A stretch of 38,983 nt of DNA, from positions 727,290-766,272 of the forward strand of contig NZ_CM001773.1 in the NCBI RefSeq assembly GCF_000314895.2, given 5' to 3'. The DNA is from Providencia sneebia DSM 19967 (GTDB lineage Bacteria; Pseudomonadota; Gammaproteobacteria; Enterobacterales; Enterobacteriaceae). Both the position numbers and the translations under genes were made by a program. The notes under the pieces were generated by a model that saw only the letters and a program-made list of their open reading frames with translations, had not been told where the DNA came from and did not search any database. Below are positions 1-9,502 of the stretch, one piece after another; position 1 is the stretch's first letter; every line of letters begins with the position of its first letter.

Positions 1-1
1 A

Positions 2-1270
2 AAATGTGCCTTGATTGAAGCAAAGGCTCTCGGTGGTACTTGCGTTAATGTGGGTTGCGTACCAAAAAAAGTGATGTGGCATGCAGCGCAAATTTCTGAA
101 GCCATCCGTGCATATGGTCCCGATTATGGTTTTGATACAACAATCAATCGTTTTGATTGGAAAACCTTAATTGAAAGTCGTACTGCTTATATTGATCGCA
201 TTCATCAATCTTATGACCGAGTCCTTGGTAATAATAAGGTTGATGTAATCAGTGGATTTGCTCGTTTTGTTGATGCGCACACTGTTGAAGTAGATGGTGA
301 AACTTATACCGCAGATCATATTTTAATTGCGACGGGTGGCCGCCCTGTTATCCCAAATATCCCAGGTGCTGAATACGGTATTACTTCTGATGGTTTCTTT
401 GAGTTAGAAGCTTTACCAAAACGCATTGCTGTTGTTGGTGCGGGTTATATTGCCGTTGAATTAGCTGGCGTATTAAATGGTTTGGGTAGCGAAACGCATC
501 TATTTGTTCGTAAACATGCCCCATTGCGCTCTTTTGATCCAATGATTGTAGAAACATTGGTTGAGGTAATGAATACAGAAGGGCCAGCTCTGCATACCGA
601 ATCAATACCGAAAGAAGTCGTGAAAAATGCGGACGGTTCTTTAACATTGAAATTAGAAAATGGTCAAGAGCAGACAGTTGATGTGCTCATTTGGGCCATT
701 GGGCGTGAGCCTATGACAGATAATCTGAACATTACAGCGGCAGGTGTTGAGCTAAATGATAAAGGTTATATCAAGGTTGATAAGTACCAAAATACGAATG
801 TTCCGGGAATTTATGCGGTTGGCGATAATACAGGTGCAGTCGAACTAACACCAGTTGCAGTTGCTGCGGGCCGCCGTTTATCTGAACGATTATTTAATAA
901 TAAGCCTGACGAACATTTGGATTATACAAATATTCCAACGGTAGTTTTTAGTCATCCACCTATTGGTACAGTTGGATTAACTGAGCCTGAAGCCATTGAA
1001 AAATATGGAGCAGATCAGGTGAAATGTTATAAATCCGCCTTTACTGCGATGTATACCGCGGTAACATCACACCGCCAGCCTTGCCGTATGAAGCTTGTCT
1101 GTATTGGTGAAGATGAAAAAATAGTTGGTATTCATGGTATTGGTTTTGGAATGGATGAAATCTTACAAGGTTTTGCAGTAGCACTCAAAATGGGTGCAAC
1201 GAAGAAAGATTTCGATAATACCGTGGCAATCCATCCAACTGCTTCCGAAGAATTTGTTACGATGCGTTGA
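2..1270 (+). CDS. gor: glutathione reductase, 5' end cut by window
   Basis: Glutathione reductase, the cytoplasmic FAD flavoenzyme that uses NADPH to reduce glutathione disulfide. The reading frame is open from the window edge (first residues K-C-A-L-I-E-A-K), so the start and the N-terminal FAD-binding glycine motif lie outside; about 28 residues are missing relative to the 450-residue E. coli enzyme. Visible signatures are the redox-active disulfide [13 protein letters not shown] right at the beginning, the NADPH-binding [13 protein letters not shown], the arginine pair in VRKHAPLR that favours NADPH, the second FAD motif [16 protein letters not shown], and the C-terminal catalytic HPTASEEF. 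The gene is followed by a strong terminator, so it ends its own transcription unit. It supplies reduced glutathione, which also gates the KefGB system coded later in the window. Identification is very secure. Confidence 0.98.
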   Translation, partial: KCALIEAKALGGTCVNVGCVPKKVMWHAAQISEAIRAYGPDYGFDTTINRFDWKTLIESRTAYIDRIHQSYDRVLGNNKVDVISGFARFVDAHTVEVDGETYTADHILIATGGRPVIPNIPGAEYGITSDGFFELEALPKRIAVVGAGYIAVELAGVLNGLGSETHLFVRKHAPLRSFDPMIVETLVEVMNTEGPALHTESIPKEVVKNADGSLTLKLENGQEQTVDVLIWAIGREPMTDNLNITAAGVELNDKGYIKVDKYQNTNVPGIYAVGDNTGAVELTPVAVAAGRRLSERLFNNKPDEHLDYTNIPTVVFSHPPIGTVGLTEPEAIEKYGADQVKCYKSAFTAMYTAVTSHRQPCRMKLVCIGEDEKIVGIHGIGFGMDEILQGFAVALKMGATKKDFDNTVAIHPTASEEFVTMR

Positions 1271-1330
1271 TCCGCTAGAAACGGTTATTAATGAAAAAAA
1301 GATAACGTAAAAAAGTGGTCACATTCTTGA

Positions 1331-1366
1331 CGCCTCAAAGTTAGGTTTCTACTTTGAGGCGTTTTT
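1331..1366 (+). terminator. rho-independent terminator of gor
   Basis: A perfect 11-bp inverted repeat (1331-1341 with 1351-1361, loop of 9) is followed at once by five T. It lies 60 bases after the gor stop. There is no U tract on the minus-strand side, so it does not obviously end the converging Sel1-repeat gene. Confidence 0.9.
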
Positions 1367-1423
1367 ATGCTTTAAGTGATGGCGTAATATTTGCCATCTT
1401 GGAAATTAATCTAATTAGCTTTA

Positions 1424-4400
1424 TTACTCATCGACATTGTCACTATGTTCATCTTGATAGCGTTGAGAGATCGCCTTTTTTTCTGCATCAGATAATGTGT
1501 TAAAAATGGGTAATTCAGTGTCTTTTTTCAATTTTAAAGCATAATAGTAAGCTTCTTTAAGGTCACCTTTGGCAAGGTATGCATCATAAATTTCATTAAG
1601 CGCATAATGAGGGTTATAACTTAATGAGACTTTATACCACTGGATTGCCTTATCAATATCTTTCGGGGTATTACATTGCCCATTAAAATAGATATCTCCC
1701 ATATTTTTGCTTCTGCGTTGAAGATGGATAGATGTTCTTTCAATTGGACTGCCTGAAGCTGCGGATTTTTCTAACCACTGCGTTAAATAATAAGCTGATT
1801 TATCCGCATCAGCATATTTATTTTGGCATTTATTCCCAGGGAAATAAGCAAAATAGCGTTTTTCTGTTACACCTAATTCATCATTAGGATATTCTTTATC
1901 AAGATAACCTAATGCTTTTTCCAAATCGTTATCCTTATAGAAAAAATATAATCCATTGATTGCATCACTGCGTTTATCAACTTCTTTTTCTAATAATTCA
2001 ACATATTTGGTTGGGGATGGTTCTCGAAGCACTGTGCCATCACCAAGAGTATAACCTTCTTTATATAAATTTTTTAAAGTGTAATAAGCATCGCGACTAA
2101 AGGATTTATCATCACTATTTAAATTAGCCTCGAGGAAATTGATTGCTAACTGATATTGTTCGGCATTAGTTGCTATTTCAGGGGATTCAATAGTCATGTT
2201 AGCGAACTTATCCCGAGAATAGAGATCACCTTGTTGCGCGCCTTGTAATAATAGAGCCTGTTTTTTTTCATCTGGCATTCTAGAAAAAAACATCACACCT
2301 TGGATCGCGGGTAGATTGCCGGCTTGAGCACTTTTTTCAAACCATTCTCCGGCAGCAAATAAGTTATTTTTTGAGACATACCATGACGCAAGTTCTTTCA
2401 TTGCATCAGCATCATTATTTTGTGCAGGTATCACGACGGTTTGATAGAAATTAATTAATTTCTTACTATCCTCATCATTAGGTATTTTTTCTAGCCAACG
2501 AATTGCTTCCTGCCAATTTGGTTTAATAATCCATTGCTCATTTTGTAGATCATAGCGGCCAACTTGTAATAAATTGGCGTATAAAAGAGTGGCTTCATGA
2601 TGATCTTTTTGTGCAGCTAGATGCAGATAATGTTTAGCTTGTAAGTCATTTTGATGAATTCCATTTCCATAAAGGTAAGCATAACCAACCTCATAAGCAG
2701 CTTCTGGGTTATTGGCTGCCAATTTTAAATTTTTATCGAAACTCTCTAATTTAGCTAACTGTCTTTGTCCTACGGAGCCGGATTTTATGAAATATTCACG
2801 GGCTTTTTGGCGATCCGCAGTAACTAATTTGCTTCCATCATAATAATGTTGAGCTAACATGTCCGCCATCTGTTCATTGCCATTGTCTATCGCAATGTTA
2901 TAGTAGCGAAGTATTTTGTCTTTATTATCTTCAATTAATGCATCTTGGCTATAATAGCGGATCGCTTCTTGTAATATGAATTTATCTCCGCCATTAGCGC
3001 TGATATCAAGGTATTCCAGCCATTTTTCTGGATTAACTTTTTGCCCATATTCGCCTTTTTTATAGGCTGTTGCAATGGCATAACTTGCCGTAGTATCACC
3101 CGCAGCGCTACGTTGTTTTAATTGTTCAAACTCGTTTAATATGCGCGTGATATTTTCTATATTTGTTTCAACATAGTGATAATTTGGAATATTAATTTTC
3201 TGGTAATAACTGAGCGCTTTTTCGTAGTCCACTGGCGTTTTATATTCGCCATATTCATAAATATGACCAAGTCGATATAAACATTCATTATTACCTAAAT
3301 CCGCACAACGATTGTACCAAGTGAAAAGGTCGTTTGGCTCTAAATGCGTTATCTCTTGAAAACGTTTCGAGAAATAGGGAAGTGATCTGTCATAATTGTT
3401 ATTGATGAGATTTTGCGCAATATATAGACTGGCATCAAGGCTACCTAACTCATCGGCACGAAATATATAGTTATACATTTCGCGGAGCTCCTCATCAGGA
3501 ACCTTATCAATATCAGTTATATTGGCAAGTTGATAAATACCATATTGGTAGGTGATATCAGCATCTTGATTAATGAGCGGGGATACATACTGTTTTGCTT
3601 TTTGATTGTTTTTTGTAAAGCCAAGTGTGAGCAGTATTTTTTTTGCTTCTCGGTTATTTAAGCCATATTTAAATAACATTTCAATTGCATTATTTTTATC
3701 TTTTTCTGATAGATTCTTCTCGAAATTTTTCTGGTTCAGAACTTCTGTAATTAATGTTAATGCTTTTGCTTGTTGATTATCTTGGTAATCGATTAGTGCT
3801 TTTGCATAGTGCACTTTGGCAGGTAAATTATAACTACTATTATCTTGATATAATTTAAAGGCTTTATCTTTATTTTTGAGCGCATCAGTTTTTAATAAGT
3901 AGTCAGCATAATAATAAGCTTGCTGATGGTTATTGTATTTTTCGATATCGCTGAGGATATAACTAATAATCTCTTCTTCTTTTATATATGCGGAAATATC
4001 CTGGTCATAATAGAGTTCGACTAAGTGACGTTTTGCTAAGATATCATCATCTTGCCGTATAATATTGTCATTATAGAGCTCAAATGCTTTTGCTAAATCT
4101 TTTGCAACTCCCTCACCATAGGCATATTTATATGCTAAGTATGTTTTTATGTAACCCTCCGATGAAACCTGAAATGCTTTTTCATTTAGATCGAATGCTG
4201 TTTTAGGATTATAAAGCTCACTACCTTTATTCGCATAAACATTACTTGCATACAGTAACGCCATTGGGTCGTTAGGATAATCATGCAATAGTTTTGTTGC
4301 ATATTTTGTAGTGACTGCATTCAGTTCTGCTGTTGGGTAATTCTCATCATGCAGAGCGCGATAAACTAAGGATATAAAAGCATCTTTATTATTGAGTTTT

Positions 4401-5521
4401 GCTGCTTGATTGAGATATTTTTCTGCTTGTTTCTCATCAAATTTAAAATTTTTATCTTGAATATAATATGAGTAGATACGGTATAGATGAAAAGCTGCGG
4501 GAGAGTATCCAGAATTTGCAGCGCTAATTAGGTCGTTCGGATTTTGTTTTGTTGTAATATAATTTAGATAGAGTGCTTGAGGATCGTTCTTTTCAATAAG
4601 AGCTTGTAAATAACTGAGCGCTTTGTTCTTATCGACTTTAATACCAAGATTGCCATTATTATAAATATTAAATAATTGATACATTGCTTGAGCATTATCT
4701 TTTTTGGCTAATGTATCAAGCGTCATTAATAGTTGCTGCTGTTCAGTTAAAGTTAATGAGCCATACACGGTAAGCGGTACTGGCACCATATTGATTTGGT
4801 CTTGAGTTAATGTCTCGTAATCTTTTGTACCAATTTCCTGATATTGCTGCGCTCGTTTCGGATCCCTTTCTATTCCATTTTTACCATCTGAATAAATTGA
4901 GGCTAATAAAAAAGCGGCAAAGGGTGAGTGGTTATTCGCTAAAGGTTCTAATATTTCGATTGCTTTTTGGGGATTATTTTCGTGCTCAGTAATAATATAA
5001 GCAAGTATCAATTGACCGATTTCAGAATTTTGCTCAGCAGCAAGAGATGAATAATGGCGGGCTTTATCGATATTTTGCGGAAGAATATTATTATCGTCAT
5101 TGAGATAGTGATTTGCCATAAACTCTTGAGCTTCAACAACACCTTTTTTAGCGGCTTCTTCGATAGAAGCATAACCAATAAGATCATGAGGATTATCTGC
5201 TATTAAATTTTTATAGCGAAAAATGCCTAAATTATATAATGCATTTTTATTGCCAGCATTTGCTGATTTTATTAACCACTTTTTAGCCAATGCTCTATTT
5301 TCTTCTGTACCTGAGCCATTCCAATACATCATTGCAAGGCTAAATGCAGCTTGATCACTCTTTTCTGCATGCTTGCTAAATATATTCAAAGCTCTTTCAT
5401 AATCACCCTGCTGATATGAATCATAGCCAGATTGGACAGAATCACTATTTTTAACCACAAAATAACCTGCAATGCTAATAACAATTAGGATAATCAAACT
5501 AGTGGTTATTTTTTTAGACAT
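1424..5521 (-). CDS. large membrane-anchored Sel1-repeat (TPR-like) protein
   Basis: Predicted 1365-residue protein made almost wholly of Sel1-like (SLR/TPR-type) helical repeats. I chose the start MSKKITTS because AAAGGT lies about six bases upstream of it; an in-frame ATG seven codons earlier lacks such a site. Residues about 5-24 form one hydrophobic segment without a lipoprotein cysteine, suggesting an N-terminal anchor with the repeats in the periplasm. At least 15 repeats are recognisable by eye, for example AAFSLAMMYWNGSG, CLYRLGHIYEYGEY, AAYEVGYAYLYGNGI and MGDIYFNGQ. Sel1 repeats are usually protein-interaction scaffolds; no catalytic domain is visible. The gene follows the DUF1266 gene by 65 bases on the same strand, so they are probably cotranscribed. 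It is far larger than the short E. coli Sel1 proteins YbeQ and YbeT. Family assignment is secure; function is unknown. Confidence 0.88.
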   Translation of the reverse strand: MSKKITTSLIILIVISIAGYFVVKNSDSVQSGYDSYQQGDYERALNIFSKHAEKSDQAAFSLAMMYWNGSGTEENRALAKKWLIKSANAGNKNALYNLGIFRYKNLIADNPHDLIGYASIEEAAKKGVVEAQEFMANHYLNDDNNILPQNIDKARHYSSLAAEQNSEIGQLILAYIITEHENNPQKAIEILEPLANNHSPFAAFLLASIYSDGKNGIERDPKRAQQYQEIGTKDYETLTQDQINMVPVPLTVYGSLTLTEQQQLLMTLDTLAKKDNAQAMYQLFNIYNNGNLGIKVDKNKALSYLQALIEKNDPQALYLNYITTKQNPNDLISAANSGYSPAAFHLYRIYSYYIQDKNFKFDEKQAEKYLNQAAKLNNKDAFISLVYRALHDENYPTAELNAVTTKYATKLLHDYPNDPMALLYASNVYANKGSELYNPKTAFDLNEKAFQVSSEGYIKTYLAYKYAYGEGVAKDLAKAFELYNDNIIRQDDDILAKRHLVELYYDQDISAYIKEEEIISYILSDIEKYNNHQQAYYYADYLLKTDALKNKDKAFKLYQDNSSYNLPAKVHYAKALIDYQDNQQAKALTLITEVLNQKNFEKNLSEKDKNNAIEMLFKYGLNNREAKKILLTLGFTKNNQKAKQYVSPLINQDADITYQYGIYQLANITDIDKVPDEELREMYNYIFRADELGSLDASLYIAQNLINNNYDRSLPYFSKRFQEITHLEPNDLFTWYNRCADLGNNECLYRLGHIYEYGEYKTPVDYEKALSYYQKINIPNYHYVETNIENITRILNEFEQLKQRSAAGDTTASYAIATAYKKGEYGQKVNPEKWLEYLDISANGGDKFILQEAIRYYSQDALIEDNKDKILRYYNIAIDNGNEQMADMLAQHYYDGSKLVTADRQKAREYFIKSGSVGQRQLAKLESFDKNLKLAANNPEAAYEVGYAYLYGNGIHQNDLQAKHYLHLAAQKDHHEATLLYANLLQVGRYDLQNEQWIIKPNWQEAIRWLEKIPNDEDSKKLINFYQTVVIPAQNNDADAMKELASWYVSKNNLFAAGEWFEKSAQAGNLPAIQGVMFFSRMPDEKKQALLLQGAQQGDLYSRDKFANMTIESPEIATNAEQYQLAINFLEANLNSDDKSFSRDAYYTLKNLYKEGYTLGDGTVLREPSPTKYVELLEKEVDKRSDAINGLYFFYKDNDLEKALGYLDKEYPNDELGVTEKRYFAYFPGNKCQNKYADADKSAYYLTQWLEKSAASGSPIERTSIHLQRRSKNMGDIYFNGQCNTPKDIDKAIQWYKVSLSYNPHYALNEIYDAYLAKGDLKEAYYYALKLKKDTELPIFNTLSDAEKKAISQRYQDEHSDNVDE

Positions 5522-5586
5522 GTGGCGACCTTTATATAGCAATAAAAATAGAGTAATAAATAAAAAAGCAACACTAATCCGTTATA

Positions 5587-6534
5587 TTAGCTATCCAGTT
5601 GTTTTGGAACTAAACGATGAGCAATGAAAGTTTCAAGTTGTGGCAGCGGAATAGGCATTCCATCTTCATCAGTAAAACCTAGGCCAGCTACTGCGCGAGT
5701 AAAAGATTCTAAATTTAATTCAGGAAGGCTCATATCCCAGGTTTCTTGAGAAATAGGGAAACGGTGATCTGCTAAAATTTCTTCGATCTTATCTGCAAAA
5801 TTTTCTTGGCTGTCAGCCCAATTACTATCACAAGATGCCCAAAACCAGCGCGTTTTAAGAAAGTTATCCCAAAAATCACCCCAACCAGTATAAATACGTT
5901 TTACCATTGATGCGCTCATTAATGACCAATCTTGTGCTTCTTGTTTTGTGATATAACCAGCTCGGCATCCATCAAGGCATAATTTACTGAAGCGTGCAAA
6001 ATCCCATGCAATAAATTTGGTATTACAAATATCATTGATATTTTTACTTATCATTTCAACGCGCCAGAGTTGTTCTTCTTTATTCTGTTCTGAATCATCA
6101 GAATCTTTTATTTCTTGTATAATGCTGTAGCGTTCAGCTTCATTTGCATATAACACGCGATCACGCAAAAGATAATAATCATTTGTATGACCCGAAGTGA
6201 TTAACCAATAAAGTTGATTAATTAGGTCATAGCGATTAGAAACTCCCCAAGCTTGTGATAAGCCACCATCATAAGGGCCCTGATTATAATCGTTATAAGC
6301 ATGTTCATTGAAACATGAATAAGGTAGGTTTAAAAATAATCCCCACTCTTCTGGCTTTAATGTTGGAGCTTCTATAATTTCAATATCGGAGGGAGGAATA
6401 GAATCTGAGGTATAATCAATTTGAGGATCTATCTCAAACATAGATTTATTTTTTGATATTTCTGATTTATTTCTTTTTATAGCATAGTAAGCAACGAGAA
6501 TAATTATTCCTACTACAAGCCCAATTCCTGACAT
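5587..6534 (-). CDS. membrane-anchored DUF1266 protein (YbeR/YbeU-like)
   Basis: Predicted 315-residue protein. A hydrophobic segment at residues about 4-20 (LVVGIIILVAYYAI) is followed by a basic stretch, indicating an N-terminal membrane anchor with a cytoplasmic C-terminal domain. That domain resembles DUF1266 (E. coli YbeR/YbeU): it starts near AWGVSNRYDLINQLYWL and contains AWDFARFSKLCLDGCRAGYI, EAQDWSLMSASMVKRIY and GWGDFWDNFL. No enzymatic motif is apparent. A GAGAGA stretch sits just before the ATG. It is the first gene of an apparent two-gene unit with the Sel1-repeat protein. In E. coli, DUF1266 and Sel1 genes also alternate (ybeQ, ybeR, ybeT, ybeU) beside the J-proteins djlB and djlC and the Hsp70 hscC, which hints at a working partnership. 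The DUF assignment is from memory of the family; the role is unknown. Confidence 0.78.
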   Translation of the reverse strand: MSGIGLVVGIIILVAYYAIKRNKSEISKNKSMFEIDPQIDYTSDSIPPSDIEIIEAPTLKPEEWGLFLNLPYSCFNEHAYNDYNQGPYDGGLSQAWGVSNRYDLINQLYWLITSGHTNDYYLLRDRVLYANEAERYSIIQEIKDSDDSEQNKEEQLWRVEMISKNINDICNTKFIAWDFARFSKLCLDGCRAGYITKQEAQDWSLMSASMVKRIYTGWGDFWDNFLKTRWFWASCDSNWADSQENFADKIEEILADHRFPISQETWDMSLPELNLESFTRAVAGLGFTDEDGMPIPLPQLETFIAHRLVPKQLDS

Positions 6535-6814
6535 ATCTCTCTCACTGATTTTTTAAATTTATTTGTAATAATGCACAAAATACTTCATTTTTTTATCTAG
6601 GTGAAATCTTTAAAAGTAAGCATAAAAGTGACTTTTAAAGAAAAGGATCTATTTTGTGAAGATATTTATCTATAAATGCAGATACTCATTAGTCATCACA
6701 GATTATACAGAATAATATTCATTTTATTTTGGAATTTTAGCTTAATATTGTAATTAGATATTTAGGATTATCTGCCGATATTCTCAATGGATATTTTTAA
6801 ATTTCAATATAAGA
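6535..6814. other. AT-rich intergenic region, presumed DUF1266-Sel1 promoter
   Basis: Very AT-rich, without a plausible gene. It should hold the promoter of the minus-strand DUF1266-Sel1 unit, but I could not single out a convincing -35/-10 pair by eye. The strong base bias resembles that of the Sel1 gene itself. Confidence 0.5.
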
Positions 6815-6847
6815 CAAGTTGCATGTCCTTAGTGCTCATGCAACTTG
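6815..6847 (-). terminator. hairpin downstream of mobB, probable terminator
   Basis: A perfect 11-bp inverted repeat (6815-6825 with 6837-6847, loop of 11) lies 28 bases beyond the mobB stop. On the minus strand it is followed by TCTTATATT, only a modest U-rich tail, so termination strength is uncertain. Confidence 0.6.
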
Positions 6848-6874
6848 CTTTATGAAAACGAGATATTCAGCTTA

Positions 6875-7396
6875 TTATTGGCTCTTTTGCCACCAAGATA
6901 CAATATAATCAGTAACTTGCTGGGGATTATTGATATCTAATTGCGGGAGTGAGGTATTAATAATTTGGTTACTCGCAATGGCAATAACATATTGATCAAT
7001 TAAGCCTTCAAGTGGTTTCCCTACTTCAGATCTAAATAAAGCAATTTTGTCGATCGTTTCATGTTTGAATCCTTCAACCAAGATCAGATCAAGTGATGAG
7101 GGATCAAAACGGCTAGCCATATAATGCAGATCAAGCTCACCTTCATGATCAGGCGTTTCGGTAATTAATGCCCAGCGTTTTTGGCTTGCCACTAATGTTT
7201 GGTCAGCACCCGCTTTGCGAAGCTCATAGCTGTCTTTCCCCGGTTTATCGACATCCATATCATGATGCGTATGTTTGATTAACCCAACACGAATATGCTG
7301 TTGTTTGAGAAGTGGAATAATTTCTTTGAGCAGCGTTGTTTTTCCAGTACCGCTATAGGCTGTGATCCCAAGTAAGGGGAGATTTTTCAGTTTCAT
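6875..7396 (-). CDS. mobB: molybdopterin-guanine dinucleotide biosynthesis adaptor protein
   Basis: MobB, a small GTP-binding P-loop protein that assists MobA in converting molybdopterin to the guanine dinucleotide cofactor used by DMSO-reductase-type molybdoenzymes. A start at MKLKNLPLLG gives 173 residues, close to the E. coli length, and its ATG overlaps the mobA stop in an ATGA arrangement (7393-7396), implying translational coupling. The upstream in-frame codons MGTTTQIV would overlap mobA more and are less likely. The Walker A motif YSGTGKTTLL is at residues 14-23; the highly conserved LIKHTHHDMDVDKPGKDSYE and the Walker-B-like LDLILVEGFKHE follow. Despite the name, it has nothing to do with plasmid mobilisation. 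Assignment is secure. Confidence 0.95.
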   Translation of the reverse strand: MKLKNLPLLGITAYSGTGKTTLLKEIIPLLKQQHIRVGLIKHTHHDMDVDKPGKDSYELRKAGADQTLVASQKRWALITETPDHEGELDLHYMASRFDPSSLDLILVEGFKHETIDKIALFRSEVGKPLEGLIDQYVIAIASNQIINTSLPQLDINNPQQVTDYIVSWWQKSQ

Positions 7397-7977
7397 AACG
7401 ATTTGTGTTGTTGTTCCCAATAAAGTCTATCTTCAGGTGTATTCAAATTAGCAAATGATCCAGTTGGAAAAATAACACATTTTGCTGAAATTTCCTGCAT
7501 AAATAACATGAGCTTACGATCGCCTCTTTTCAGATACGCATCTAAACGTTGTTTAACTGAACGGTGGAGCAAGGCGAAAGTGGGATGATCACGCTCAGAA
7601 TCATTAGCATAACAAGCAAGGCTATTTCCCCGGTTTAGCAACATTGTGCTGGCAAGAGTGAGCCGAAAATCAGGCACATCACAAGGAACAAAGAGTAACC
7701 AGTCTGTTGTTGCTGTATGCAATGCGGCTTGCATTCCCGCGAGCGGGCCAGAGAAATCATTATTCAGGTCAGATATAACGGAAAACCCACTTTGCCGATA
7801 TTGATCTTGATTACGATTTGCATTGATGATGATTTGGCTAACTTGAGGTTCAAGTCGTGCAACAATATGTTGATAAAGCGGTTTTCCCAAGAGAGTGATG
7901 AGGCCTTTATCTTGCCCGCCCATGCGTCGACCTAAACCACCCGCTAGTATAACTCCAGTAATTTGTTGACTGACCAT
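7393..7977 (-). CDS. mobA: molybdenum cofactor guanylyltransferase
   Basis: MobA transfers GMP from GTP to molybdopterin, giving the molybdopterin guanine dinucleotide cofactor. The 194-residue length is typical. The nucleotidyltransferase signature LAGGLGRRMGGQDKGL is at residues 11-26, followed by the GKPLYQHI segment, the NANRNQ motif, the SGPLAGM loop and the metal-binding FVPCDVP near residues 96-102. It is the promoter-proximal gene of mobA-mobB, transcribed divergently from yihD exactly as in E. coli. The cell is therefore equipped for bis-MGD enzymes such as nitrate or formate oxidoreductases, although none is coded in this window. Assignment is secure. Confidence 0.96.
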   Translation of the reverse strand: MVSQQITGVILAGGLGRRMGGQDKGLITLLGKPLYQHIVARLEPQVSQIIINANRNQDQYRQSGFSVISDLNNDFSGPLAGMQAALHTATTDWLLFVPCDVPDFRLTLASTMLLNRGNSLACYANDSERDHPTFALLHRSVKQRLDAYLKRGDRKLMLFMQEISAKCVIFPTGSFANLNTPEDRLYWEQQHKSL

Positions 7978-8103
7978 GTTCAGTATCCCTGAATGACTAG
8001 GCGAAAAAGTTTCAACGTTCTTTATGCCAAATTTAGTTATAGTAATAGGTAATATTTAATCTATTTGCCCACAAAATCAATGAATATTCCTGTGAGACTA
8101 AGC

Positions 8104-8119
8104 GTAAACTTTACGTAGA
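8104..8119 (+). promoter_or_regulatory. possible degenerate CpxR box before yihD-srkA-dsbA
   Basis: GTAAA at 8104-8108 is followed after six bases by GTAGA at 8115-8119. The CpxR consensus is two GTAAA half-sites with a short spacer, so this is a one-mismatch match with a six-base spacer. In E. coli srkA-dsbA belongs to the Cpx envelope stress regulon. The site lies about 80 bases before yihD. The match is short and could be chance in AT-rich DNA. Confidence 0.35.
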
Positions 8120-8197
8120 TTGACAACCGTTCGCTTTTTTCTCTTGTATTATATAAACAACGCGTCTCCCACATAAATTTGTGATGAAGGAATAAAC

Positions 8198-8467
8198 ATG
8201 AAATGCCATCGCTTAAATGAAGTCATCGAATTATTGCAACCCGTATGGAAAGAAAACTCAGACTTAAATATTGTTGAAATGCTACAAAAATTAGCTGATG
8301 AAGCGGGTTTTAAAGGCAATTTATCTGAATTAACTGACGATGTTCTGATCTATCATTTGAAAATGCGTGGAAAAAGTCGTGATGAGGCAATCCCTGGCTT
8401 GAAAAAAGATTATGAAGAAGATTTTAAAACGGCCATTTTACGTGCAAGAGGCATCATAAAAGATTAA
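8198..8467 (+). CDS. yihD: YihD family conserved small protein
   Basis: An 89-residue acidic, helical cytoplasmic protein of the conserved enterobacterial YihD family, recognised by [17 protein letters not shown] at the start and [20 protein letters not shown] in the centre. No signal peptide or membrane segment is present. GAAGGAAT lies just upstream of the ATG. It is followed after only six bases by srkA, so the two are cotranscribed and probably coupled, and it sits divergent to mobA as in E. coli. Its biochemical role is not established. Confidence 0.92.
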   Translation: MKCHRLNEVIELLQPVWKENSDLNIVEMLQKLADEAGFKGNLSELTDDVLIYHLKMRGKSRDEAIPGLKKDYEEDFKTAILRARGIIKD

Positions 8468-8473
8468 ATAGTG

Positions 8474-9469
8474 ATGGATAAAATCGAACATTCTTATTTT
8501 CACTTTAGTGGAATATCACCTGATCTGATCTTAGATGCACTGATGGAAGTGGGGATTTACCCTGCATCTGGTTTGACAGAGCTAAATAGTTATGAAAATC
8601 GGGTTTATCAATTTCAGGATGAGAATCGCCAGCGCTTTGTGGTGAAGTTTTATCGTCCAGAACGGTGGAATCGTTCACAAATTCAAGAAGAACATGATTT
8701 CACATTAGAACTACGAGATGCTGAGCTGTCTGTTGCTGCGCCGCTGGCGTTTTCGGGCCAAACAGTATTAGAGTTTGGTGGCTTTATGTTTGCTGTTTTT
8801 CCAAGTATTGGTGGACGCCAATATGAAACAGACAATTTATATCAACTAGAAGATGTTAGTCGTTTGTTAGGCCGTATTCATCAGATAGGAAAAAAGAGAC
8901 TTTTTTCTTTTAGGCCAACAATTGATGTTGCTGAATATCTTGAGCAACCACGAGAAATTATGCAAGAAAGCGATTTAATTCCTGCTAAGTGGAAGCCATC
9001 TTTCATGGCATCATTGGATGATTTAATTGCACAAGTTAAGTCACATTGGTCTGTTAGTTATACGCCTTTGCGGTTACAAGGTGATTGCCATCCTGGTAAT
9101 ATTTTGTGGCGCGATGAAGCTTGGTTAGTTGACTTTGATGATGCCCGTAATGGTCCTGCTATCCAAGATTTATGGATGTTACTCAATGGCTCACGCCAAG
9201 AGCAAATAATTCAGTTGGATACTTTACTTGAATCCTATAATGAATATTGTGATTTCGATGTTAAAGAACTGAAATTGATTGAGCCACTCAGAGCCATGAG
9301 AATGGTTCATTATTTAGGTTGGATTATTCGCCGCTGGCAAGATCCGGCTTTTCCTCGCGCTTTTGCATGGCTACAGGATGATGATTTTTGGACTCGGCAA
9401 TCTTCTGAGTTTGCCCAGCAAATTAAACGGTTGCAGGAACCACCATTGCAATTGAGCCCACAGTTTTAG
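8474..9469 (+). CDS. srkA: stress response serine/threonine kinase SrkA (YihE)
   Basis: SrkA (formerly YihE/RdoA) is a cytoplasmic Ser/Thr kinase of the aminoglycoside/choline kinase fold. In E. coli it belongs to the Cpx regulon and protects against stress-induced death. I place the start at the ATG (MDKIEHSY); a GTG codon directly before it is also in frame. The protein has 331 residues. The nucleotide-binding half contains NSYENRVYQFQDE and the lysine of VVKFYRPERW. The catalytic loop GDCHPGNILW has the expected Asp near residue 204 and Asn near 209, and VDFDDARNGP supplies the metal-binding acidic residues near 220-222. The residue before GDCH is Gln where E. coli has His, a small change outside the catalytic residues. 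It directly precedes dsbA. Assignment is secure. Confidence 0.96.
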   Translation: MDKIEHSYFHFSGISPDLILDALMEVGIYPASGLTELNSYENRVYQFQDENRQRFVVKFYRPERWNRSQIQEEHDFTLELRDAELSVAAPLAFSGQTVLEFGGFMFAVFPSIGGRQYETDNLYQLEDVSRLLGRIHQIGKKRLFSFRPTIDVAEYLEQPREIMQESDLIPAKWKPSFMASLDDLIAQVKSHWSVSYTPLRLQGDCHPGNILWRDEAWLVDFDDARNGPAIQDLWMLLNGSRQEQIIQLDTLLESYNEYCDFDVKELKLIEPLRAMRMVHYLGWIIRRWQDPAFPRAFAWLQDDDFWTRQSSEFAQQIKRLQEPPLQLSPQF

Positions 9470-9502
9470 TAACAGTAAGTTCTATTTTGGAGAATGTTTT
9501 AT

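Noticed and set aside
6875..7977. Genes named mobA and mobB could be read as plasmid mobilisation functions
   Set aside because: The sequences carry the nucleotidyltransferase and P-loop motifs of molybdenum cofactor synthesis and sit beside yihD as in E. coli.
8120..8152. TTGACA and TATTAT before yihD as a sigma-70 promoter
   Set aside because: The spacer is 21 bases, too long for a standard promoter; the real pair could not be settled by eye.
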